From: Rubrimonas sp036770645
Lineage (GTDB): Bacteria; Pseudomonadota; Alphaproteobacteria; Rhodobacterales; Rhodobacteraceae
Length of the DNA stretch: 19,536 nucleotides
Reading direction: 5' to 3'
NCBI GenBank assembly: GCA_036770645.1
Contig: DAIPIU010000049.1
Location: 1-19,536 of the forward strand
A program made the translations under genes and the position numbers. Below are positions 1 to 5,093 of this stretch, piece by piece; within the stretch, counting starts at the first letter, position 1; each line of letters begins with the position of its first letter. Below the pieces are notes generated by a model that was given only the letters and a program-made list of their open reading frames with translations, searched no databases and was not told the origin of the DNA.

Positions 1-428
1 TGCATGGCGGGGACGTTCGGGCCATAGCCCTCGTCGATGCGGTCGGGAATGTAGATCGTCGCCGTCAGCCCGAGGCCGCGTAGCCAGCGCAGCACCAGCG
101 CGCAGGAGGCCCCGCCATCGACGTCGTAGTCGCCGAACAGCGCGATGCGCTCGCGGCGCTCCACGGCGCGCGCCAGACGGTCGGCCGCGGCATCCATGTC
201 GCGCAGGGTGGAGGGGTCGGGCATCAGGTCGCGCAACGATGGGGCGAGAAAGGCCGGGGCCTCGTCCGCGCCGACGCCGCGCAGGGCGAGAACGCGGGCC
301 AGCGGCTCGGGCAGATCGGCGGCCTGCGCCATCGCGAGTCCGCGCCGCTCGGCCTCGGCCGACGGGCCCACCCAGCGCAGGCCGGTGGCGGAGCGGGCGA
401 CATTCAGAAAGGCGGGGCAATCCAGCAT
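1..428 (-). CDS. recJ: RecJ, single-strand-specific 5'-3' exonuclease (N-terminal part; runs off the left edge)
   Basis: RecJ degrades single-stranded DNA 5' to 3' in recombinational and mismatch repair in the cytoplasm. Only the first 142 codons are in the window. They begin MLDCPAFLNVARSATGLRWV, and the first DHH-superfamily metal-binding motif, FGDYDVDGGAS, lies at about residues 98-108. The GVGADEAPAFLAPSLRDL stretch before it (about residues 51-68) is the usual N-terminal helical lead-in of RecJ. The ATG at 426-428 is the natural start because the alphaproteobacterial RecJ N-terminus begins here, but the Shine-Dalgarno is weak (GTGGG directly before the ATG). The gene lies 44 nt downstream of the EEP-family gene on the same strand, and a hairpin fills that gap. 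The identity is secure from the DHH motif and N-terminal pattern; the catalytic DHH motif itself and the C-terminal half are outside the window. Confidence 0.93.
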   Translation of the reverse strand, partial: MLDCPAFLNVARSATGLRWVGPSAEAERRGLAMAQAADLPEPLARVLALRGVGADEAPAFLAPSLRDLMPDPSTLRDMDAAADRLARAVERRERIALFGDYDVDGGASCALVLRWLRGLGLTATIYIPDRIDEGYGPNVPAM

Positions 429-429
429 C

Positions 430-470
430 CCACATCTATGCGGGAACTCGGATCATCTCGCAAGATGTGG
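430..470 (-). promoter_or_regulatory. Hairpin abutting the recJ start codon
   Basis: Perfect 8-bp arms CCACATCT (430-437) and AGATGTGG (463-470) enclose a second 4-bp stem, TGCG (439-442) with CGCA (459-462). In the minus-strand transcript the structure begins just after the EEP stop codon and ends one nucleotide before the recJ ATG. The weak recJ ribosome-binding region is therefore inside the stem. No U-tract follows, so it does not look like an intrinsic terminator. A translational brake or an mRNA-processing site is an inference. Confidence 0.5.
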
Positions 471-472
471 CG

Positions 473-1609
473 TCACTGGGGGAGGCGCAGGTCAACCCAT
501 ACAAGTCGGTGGTCCGACGAGACGACGGGGCGTCCCTCGCCCACCAGCCTGCGCAGCGGATCGCCGGGCGCGGGCCAGAACACCCCCGCACCGGTCACGG
601 CGAGATCGGCGGAGGGCAGCGCGTAATCCACCCGCAGCGGCCCGCCTCGGAAGGCCGCGGTGGCGCGCGCAGGGTCGCCCCGCCGCGCGAGGCCCGCGCC
701 GGCAGAGGCGCCGCCTGCCGAGACGGGGGCGGGGTCGGTCAGGCGCGGATGCGCGAGCAGCGCCCGGATCGCCGCGCGCCGTCCGTCGCCGTCCTGCGGG
801 TCGGCGTTCAGATCGCCCAGCAGCACGAAGGGCCCCGGGTCCATTGCCCCGCGGCGGCCGTCGTCGTCGGTCATCCAGCCGTCGCCCGAGAGATAGTCGG
901 TCCAGAAGCGGATCTCGTCGGCGTTGCGCCGCCCGTTGCGGTCCTCCGGCCCGTCGAACACAGGCGGCGTCGGGTGGCTCGCCAGCAGGCGCAGCGGCCC
1001 GTCGGGCGTGCGCGCGATCACGTCCCAGTGGCTTTTCGAGGACAGGCGCAGGCTGTCCGCCACATGGGCGGGCCAGTGGCCGGGCGGGATCAGGTTGCCC
1101 GGCATCGCCGCCCAGCGCAGCAGGCGGAAGGTGCGCGCGGGCCCCAGCGGAAAGCGGCTGAGGATGGCCATGCCGTACTGGCCCTCGTGCCGCCCGAAGC
1201 CGTGGGCGTCGCCGGGCAGGGCCACCGCGCCGTCGCCGTCGAGGTCGTGCCCGGTTAGGACGCCGGTGTTGACCGGGGCGGCGAAGACATGGGGCAGGTC
1301 CAGCCCGGGGAGGCCGCGCCCGCCCTCGGCCAGCGCGCGGGCGAACAGGGAGGCGGCGACCCCGGCCGGGTCGTGGTCGATTTCGTTCAGCAGCAGAATG
1401 TCGGGGCGGACGCGCCGCAGGATTTCGGAGACCCGGTCGATCTGGCGCGACCCGCCCAGCCGCAGTTCCTGCACCAATCCGCCCGGCACGTCGCGCGACA
1501 GCGCCGCGTTGAAGCTGGCGACCCGGATCGCGCCGGGGGCGGGCGACGGGGGATCGGCCGCGGCCGTGCCCGCCAGCGCCCCGATCAGCGCCGCCAGCGC
1601 GCGGATCAG
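473..1609 (-). CDS. Exported endonuclease/exonuclease/phosphatase (EEP) family protein
   Basis: This is a metal-dependent EEP-fold phosphoesterase; the substrate (nucleic acid or phospho-lipid/sugar) cannot be read from sequence. The fold's motifs are all present: Asn in VASFNAAL (residue 34), Glu in LLLNEID (76), His in LLASHPTPP (212), the GDLNAD motif with D266 and N268, and the terminal SSDHRLVWVDL with D366 and H367. Residues 2-18 form a short hydrophobic stretch ending TAAA-DPP, which looks like a signal peptide, so the protein is probably periplasmic. The start is a problem. The open frame continues into leuD, but no ATG, GTG or TTG lies near the signal peptide. CTG at 1607-1609 overlaps the leuD TGA as CTGA and gives 378 residues; another CTG lies at 1624. 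I chose 1609 because it gives the best signal peptide and the usual coupled geometry. The gene is probably cotranscribed with leuD and recJ. Confidence 0.82.
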   Translation of the reverse strand: MIRALAALIGALAGTAAADPPSPAPGAIRVASFNAALSRDVPGGLVQELRLGGSRQIDRVSEILRRVRPDILLLNEIDHDPAGVAASLFARALAEGGRGLPGLDLPHVFAAPVNTGVLTGHDLDGDGAVALPGDAHGFGRHEGQYGMAILSRFPLGPARTFRLLRWAAMPGNLIPPGHWPAHVADSLRLSSKSHWDVIARTPDGPLRLLASHPTPPVFDGPEDRNGRRNADEIRFWTDYLSGDGWMTDDDGRRGAMDPGPFVLLGDLNADPQDGDGRRAAIRALLAHPRLTDPAPVSAGGASAGAGLARRGDPARATAAFRGGPLRVDYALPSADLAVTGAGVFWPAPGDPLRRLVGEGRPVVSSDHRLVWVDLRLPQ

Positions 1610-2220
1610 GCCCCGGCGAGCCAGGGCGTGGCCAGCCGGCGGCGCGCCTCGAAGGCCTCGATGGCGTCGCCCTTCTCGAGCGTCAGGCCGATGTCGTCGA
1701 GCCCCTCGAGCAGGCAGCGCTTGAGGTGCGGGTCGATCTCGAAGGCGATGGAGCCGCCATCCGGCCCGGTGATGGTCTGGCTTTCGAGGTCGACGCTCAG
1801 CACGGCGTTCGCCCCGCGCTCGGCGTCGTCCATCAGCTTGTCCACCTCGGCCTGCGGCAGGGCGATGGGCAGGATGCCGTTCTTGAAGCAGTTGTTGTAG
1901 AAGATGTCGGCGAAGCTGGGCGCGATCACGCAGCGGATGCCGAAGTCCAGCAGCGCCCACGGCGCGTGCTCGCGCGACGAGCCGCAGCCGAAGTTCTCTC
2001 CTGCCACGAGGATCTGCGCATTGCGGTAGGCCGGCCTGTTCAGCACGAAGTCCGGCCGCTCGGCCCCGGTCTCGTCGTGGCGCATCTCGTCGAACAGGTT
2101 CTTGCCCAGTCCGGTGCGCTTGATGGTCTTGAGGAACTGCTTCGGGATGATCATGTCGGTGTCGACATTGATCAGGGGCAGGGGCGCGGCCACGCCGGTC
2201 AGCCGGTCGAACTTCTGCAC
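1606..2220 (-). CDS. leuD: 3-isopropylmalate dehydratase, small subunit
   Basis: LeuD pairs with LeuC to isomerise 2-isopropylmalate to 3-isopropylmalate in leucine synthesis in the cytoplasm. The 204-residue length is normal for a bacterial LeuD. The aconitase swivel-domain signature GENFGCGSSREHAPWAL lies at residues 74-90, and the N-terminal NVDTDMIIPKQFL is also typical. The start is GTG (2218-2220), supported by a strong Shine-Dalgarno GGAGGAG seven bases upstream. The large subunit leuC is not in the window, so the two subunit genes are separated or leuC lies elsewhere. The gene follows atpF across an 85-nt gap that contains a terminator-like hairpin, so leuD must use read-through or a promoter inside atpF. 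Its TGA overlaps the putative CTG start of the next gene. Confidence 0.95.
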   Translation of the reverse strand: MQKFDRLTGVAAPLPLINVDTDMIIPKQFLKTIKRTGLGKNLFDEMRHDETGAERPDFVLNRPAYRNAQILVAGENFGCGSSREHAPWALLDFGIRCVIAPSFADIFYNNCFKNGILPIALPQAEVDKLMDDAERGANAVLSVDLESQTITGPDGGSIAFEIDPHLKRCLLEGLDDIGLTLEKGDAIEAFEARRRLATPWLAGA

Positions 2221-2235
2221 GGGATCGCTCCTCCC

Positions 2236-2279
2236 AACGAAAGACGCCGCCCCGGGGCGGTCGGCCCCAAGGCGGCGTC
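2236..2279 (-). terminator. Terminator-like hairpin between atpF and leuD
   Basis: Perfect 9-bp arms GACGCCGCC (2243-2251) and GGCGGCGTC (2271-2279) enclose an inner GGGGC/GCCCC stem (2254-2258 with 2264-2268). On the minus strand the structure is followed by TTTCGTT, a short U-rich tail. This fits an intrinsic terminator closing the F0 operon. The tail runs straight into the leuD Shine-Dalgarno (2228-2235), so the hairpin could also act as a leader attenuator for leuD. Confidence 0.7.
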
Positions 2280-2305
2280 ACCTCTCGCGCCGCGGGGGAC
2301 GCCTG

Positions 2306-2797
2306 TCAATGCAGCCGCGCGCCGACCTCGGCGATGGCGGCGTCGACGCGCGCGGCATCGGCTTCGGGCGTCATCGCCCCGCGCAGGGCTTCGGCGGCGG
2401 CCGCCACGGCGACCGCAACGGCCTGGTTCTTGATGTCGGCGATCGCGGCGGCCTCGGCCGAGGCGATCTGGTCCTGCGCCGCAGCGATCCGCCGCTCCAT
2501 CGAGCGCGCGAGTTCGGCCTTGGCGGCGTCGGCGGCGGCCTTGGCGTCCTCGGCGGCGCGGGCGACGATATCGGCGGCCTGGGCCTCGACTTCCTTCTGG
2601 CGCCGCTCGTAGGAGGCAAGCAGGATCTGCGCCTCCTCGCGCAGTCGCTTGGCCTCGTCGAGTTCGTGCCGGATCTTGTCGGCGCGGGCGTCGAGGAAGC
2701 CGAGGATGAGTTCGTGGACCTTGAAGCGCCACATCATCACGGCGAACAGCACCGTGGACAGCGCGACCACGAAATAGGTGTCGTACAGGATGGCCAT
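2306..2797 (-). CDS. atpF: F0F1 ATP synthase subunit b
   Basis: Subunit b is part of the peripheral stalk that holds the F1 catalytic head against rotation relative to the membrane a subunit. The 163-residue protein has one N-terminal membrane segment (about residues 7-23, FVVALSTVLFAVMM) followed by a long charged, Ala-rich helix typical of the b dimerisation domain. The ATG at 2795-2797 is preceded by TGAGGGG, which also contains the stop codon of the b' gene 11 nt upstream, so the two genes are likely coupled. It is the last gene of the F0 operon; F1 genes (atpHAGDC) are not in the window, as usual in alphaproteobacteria where F0 and F1 are at separate loci. The b versus b' assignment rests on gene order and on the short N-terminus before the membrane helix. 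Confidence 0.94.
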   Translation of the reverse strand: MAILYDTYFVVALSTVLFAVMMWRFKVHELILGFLDARADKIRHELDEAKRLREEAQILLASYERRQKEVEAQAADIVARAAEDAKAAADAAKAELARSMERRIAAAQDQIASAEAAAIADIKNQAVAVAVAAAAEALRGAMTPEADAARVDAAIAEVGARLH

Positions 2798-2808
2798 GGC
2801 GGGTCCCC

Positions 2809-3333
2809 TCAGCCGAGCTTCGCGGCGACGGCGGCCTCGACCGCGGCGCGGTCGGCGAGGCCCGGCGCCAGCGCTTCGGTCAGGGCGAAGGCGGTCTCGC
2901 GCGCCACCTGCGCCACGCTGTCGGCGCTCGCGGCGCGGATTTCGGCAAGGCGCTTCTCGGCATCGGCCGACCGCGCCGCGATCTCGGCGTCGGCGCGGGC
3001 GATGGCGGCATCCAGGTCCTTCTGGATGTCTGCCCGCGCAGCCGCGGCGATCTCCTGCGCCTTGGCCTTGGCTGCGGCGAGCGCGGCATCATAGGCCTTC
3101 TCCGCCTCCGAGGCGCGGCGCTTGAACTCGGCCGCACGGTCGAGATCGTCCTCGATGGCGTCGTGCCGGTCCTCGATGGCCCCGGCGATGCGCGGCAGCG
3201 CGACCTTGCTCAGAATGTAGTAGAGCACGCCCAGCGACACCAGCAGCCAGAAGATCTGGCTGGGGAAGGTCGTGAAGTCGAGTTGCGGCATGCCGCCGGA
3301 AGCGGCCTCCGCACCGTGGCTCGGTTCGGCCAT
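2809..3333 (-). CDS. atpF': F0F1 ATP synthase subunit b'
   Basis: This is the diverged second b-type subunit found in alphaproteobacteria, phototrophs and chloroplasts, which pairs with b in the peripheral stalk. The 174-residue protein has a soluble N-terminal lead of about 23 residues and one membrane segment (about residues 24-48). The b' pattern MPQLDFTTFPSQIFWLLVS starts at residue 15, and a long Ala/Glu/Arg coiled coil runs to the C-terminus. The ATG at 3331-3333 has a good Shine-Dalgarno (CCGGAG, six bases upstream). A second Met at residue 15 is a possible but less likely start. The gene follows atpE after an 89-nt gap holding a perfect palindrome, and it sits 11 nt before atpF. The presence of separate b and b' genes is one of the taxonomic clues. 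Confidence 0.94.
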   Translation of the reverse strand: MAEPSHGAEAASGGMPQLDFTTFPSQIFWLLVSLGVLYYILSKVALPRIAGAIEDRHDAIEDDLDRAAEFKRRASEAEKAYDAALAAAKAKAQEIAAAARADIQKDLDAAIARADAEIAARSADAEKRLAEIRAASADSVAQVARETAFALTEALAPGLADRAAVEAAVAAKLG

Positions 3334-3387
3334 GGCGCACTCCGGAAACTGTCATCGGCGCGGCCCGGCGGACCGCGGGGAGGGGGT

Positions 3388-3415
3388 CGGCCTCCGCGCC
3401 CGGGCGCGGAGGCCG
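3388..3415. repeat. 28-bp perfect palindrome directly after atpE
   Basis: Positions 3388-3401 and 3402-3415 are exact reverse complements, 14 bp per arm, centred on CCCGGG. The structure begins 7 nt past the atpE stop codon in the minus-strand transcript. No U-tract follows it (the next transcribed bases are ACCCCCTCCCC), so it is not a classical intrinsic terminator. The position fits a stability or processing hairpin protecting the 3' end of an atpE-containing message, which would help make many c subunits per complex. That role is inferred. Confidence 0.75.
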
Positions 3416-3422
3416 GGAGGCG

Positions 3423-3659
3423 TCAGACCGCGAACAGCAGCAGCAGCGCGACCACGAGGCCGAAGATGCCCAGCGCTTCGGCGAAGGCGAGGCCGATGAA
3501 CAGCGTCGGGGTCTGTTCCTTGGCGGCCGCCGGGTTGCGCAGCGCGCCGGCGAGGAAGTTGCCGGCCACGTTGCCGACGCCGATGGCGGCGCCCGCCATG
3601 GCGAGGCAGGCGAGGCCTGCGCCGATGTACTGGCCCATGGCCGCGAGTTCGCCTTCCAT
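3423..3659 (-). CDS. atpE: F0F1 ATP synthase subunit c
   Basis: Subunit c forms the membrane rotor ring that carries protons. The 78-residue product is a two-helix hairpin. Helix 1 has the Gly/Ala-rich stretch GAGLACLAMAGAAIGVG, the polar loop is ALRNPAAA (residues 39-46, with R41, N42, P43), and helix 2 carries the proton-binding Glu61 in FAEALGIF. The frame is open 13 codons further upstream to a Met, but I chose the ATG at 3657-3659. AGGAG lies six bases before it, and MEGELAAMGQ matches the usual Rhodobacter-type c N-terminus and length. Downstream is the perfect palindrome at 3388-3415, which may matter for the high expression the ring needs. The ion is expected to be H+; I see no reason to suggest Na+, but the ring specificity was not modelled. 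Confidence 0.96.
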   Translation of the reverse strand: MEGELAAMGQYIGAGLACLAMAGAAIGVGNVAGNFLAGALRNPAAAKEQTPTLFIGLAFAEALGIFGLVVALLLLFAV

Positions 3660-3736
3660 GTGATGCTCCTGCGTGGTGGGAAGGGGTTGGGAAGTCACGG
3701 AGCGCCCCGCGCCGTCGGCGGCGGGACGCGACGTCT

Positions 3737-4477
3737 CTAGTGCATGTGCAGCGCGTCCTTGAGGTAGACGCAGGTCAGCAGCGTGAAGATGTAGGCCTGG
3801 ATCACCGCCACCAGCAGTTCGAAGCCGACGAAGCCGACCATCGCAGCGATCGGCAGGACGCCCGCCACGCCCAGCACGCCCACGAAGCCCGCGAACACCT
3901 TCATGATTGCGTGACCCGCAAGCATGTTGGCACCGAGGCGGATCGAGTGGCTGACCGGCCGCACGAAATACGAGATGATCTCAATCACGAACAGCACCGG
4001 CCTCAGCGGCGCGGGCGCATCGGTCAGCCAGAACATCTCCAGAAAATGCGTGCCATGCTTCATGAAGCCGATGGCCGTCACCGTGACGAACACCATCAGC
4101 GCCAGCACCGCGGTCACTGCGATGTGCGAGGTCACCGTGAAGGCGTAAGGCAGCATGCCGGCGAGGTTCGAGAACAGGATGAACATGAAAAGGGTGAAGA
4201 TGTAGGGGAAATACTTCAGCCCTTCCTCGCCCGTTATGTCGACCACCATCTGGCGCACGAAGCCATAGAGCATTTCGCCCACAGACTGCAGCCGCGTCGG
4301 CACCAGCGCGCGACCCGAACTGCCCGACACCAGCAGCAGCGACGCCGCGGCGACCACGAAGGCCATCCACACGGTCGAATTGGTGATGGTGAACAGTCCC
4401 ATCTCACCGCCGAACAGCGGTTTGACGATGAACTGGCTCATCGGGTCGATGTGCATTTCGCCGGGTGCGCCTGCCAC
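3737..4477 (-). CDS. atpB: F0F1 ATP synthase subunit a
   Basis: Subunit a forms the two proton half-channels against the c ring. The 246-residue protein is membrane-embedded. The functional Arg180 lies in SHSIRLGANMLAGH (176-189), matching E. coli Arg210; Glu220 and Gln227 in FELLVAVIQAY match the other conserved polar residues of the last helices. The N-terminal HIDPMSQFIVKPLFGG is the usual lead-in. The start chosen is GTG (4475-4477), because GAGG lies six bases upstream and alphaproteobacterial homologues carry a short extra N-terminus. The ATG seven codons later (4454-4456) is the alternative and has no clear Shine-Dalgarno. The 148 nt between atpI and this gene holds several GC-rich hairpins. 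Stop codon is TAG, 77 nt before atpE. Confidence 0.95.
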   Translation of the reverse strand: MAGAPGEMHIDPMSQFIVKPLFGGEMGLFTITNSTVWMAFVVAAASLLLVSGSSGRALVPTRLQSVGEMLYGFVRQMVVDITGEEGLKYFPYIFTLFMFILFSNLAGMLPYAFTVTSHIAVTAVLALMVFVTVTAIGFMKHGTHFLEMFWLTDAPAPLRPVLFVIEIISYFVRPVSHSIRLGANMLAGHAIMKVFAGFVGVLGVAGVLPIAAMVGFVGFELLVAVIQAYIFTLLTCVYLKDALHMH

Positions 4478-4523
4478 GGTCCGCCTCTCGTCCTGTCGCC
4501 GGGGGCCCGGCTCGTCGCCTGAA

Positions 4524-4589
4524 CCGGGCGGGGTGCCCGGCCGATAGACCGGGCGGGGGGCCCGGGGGAACAGCGCTGGGCATATGCCC
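4524..4589. repeat. Two tandem GC hairpins and a 12-bp palindrome between atpI and atpB
   Basis: Hairpin one pairs CCGGGC (4524-4529) with GCCCGG (4535-4540). Hairpin two pairs CCGGGC (4549-4554) with GCCCGG (4560-4565). Both have five-base G-rich loops and lie 25 bp apart, so they look like a short diverged tandem repeat. A separate perfect palindrome, GGGCATATGCCC, lies at 4578-4589. All three are in the untranslated gap between the atpI stop and the atpB start. Roles such as mRNA processing, tuning atpI relative to atpB, or an operator are possible but unproven. Confidence 0.5.
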
Positions 4590-4625
4590 CGCGCATTTTC
4601 GTCGGGCTGTTGCCCGGGCCGTTCG

Positions 4626-4931
4626 TCAGCCGCCGCCGCGGCGGCGGGCCTCCTCGGCCGAGCGCATGACCACGCGCACCCCGGCCGCGAAGCCCAGCAG
4701 GCCGAAGACCAGGATGAACAGGGGCTTCGTCCCTGCAAGGCTGTCGAGGCCCCATCCGATCCCCGCGCCCATCAGGACGCCGACCACCAGCTCCGTGACC
4801 ATGCGCCAGGCCAGCGAGGCCGCGCTCACCTTGTCGGCGGCGGGGTTGCGGGCCGGCCGGCGAGCCTCGCGCAGCGCGGCGATCCGCGCCTCGATGCCCT
4901 CCAGCGCCGCCTTCTCCCTCTCCGTCGGCAT
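4626..4931 (-). CDS. atpI: AtpI/AtpZ-type F0 assembly protein
   Basis: AtpI-family proteins are small membrane proteins encoded at the head of F0 operons; they help c-ring assembly and may carry Mg2+ or Ca2+. This 101-residue product has a charged N-terminal helix (EREKAALEGIEARIAALREARR), then two membrane segments at about residues 46-63 and 70-88. The Gly-rich VLMGAGIGWGLDSLAGTKPLF region between them is the family signature. The frame is open to a GTG at 4994, but the likely -10 element at 4978-4983 lies inside that extension. I therefore start at the ATG at 4929-4931, with GAGGG about ten bases upstream. It is the first gene of the F0 operon, downstream of smc on the same strand. Confidence 0.88.
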   Translation of the reverse strand: MPTEREKAALEGIEARIAALREARRPARNPAADKVSAASLAWRMVTELVVGVLMGAGIGWGLDSLAGTKPLFILVFGLLGFAAGVRVVMRSAEEARRRGGG

Positions 4932-4977
4932 GCGCCGCGATCCCTCGCCGCCGGCGGATCGGCTGGCGGTCGCGGGG

Positions 4978-5007
4978 ACACTACTTGCGGCCACGCGCAG
5001 CGGTCAA
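4978..5007 (-). promoter_or_regulatory. Candidate promoter of the F0 ATP synthase operon
   Basis: On the minus strand TTGACC (5007-5002) is followed after 18 bp by TAGTGT (4983-4978), about 46 bp before the atpI ATG. The -35 matches the sigma-70-type consensus at five of six positions; the -10 is weaker. The site lies in the gap between the smc stop (5094) and atpI, exactly where the operon promoter should be. Confidence 0.5.
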
Positions 5008-5093
5008 GCGGCGCGGCGCCGCCGCAATTTCAAGGATCGCAAGGTGTTGGGCCGTTGTGCGACGCGGGAGCGCACGGGCCGCCCCGCGGCGTT

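Noticed and set aside
1610..2281. Extension of the EEP-family frame through the whole of leuD (602 codons)
   Set aside because: The upstream part is the shifted frame of leuD and has Arg/Ala-rich nonsense; leuD itself has a strong signature and Shine-Dalgarno.
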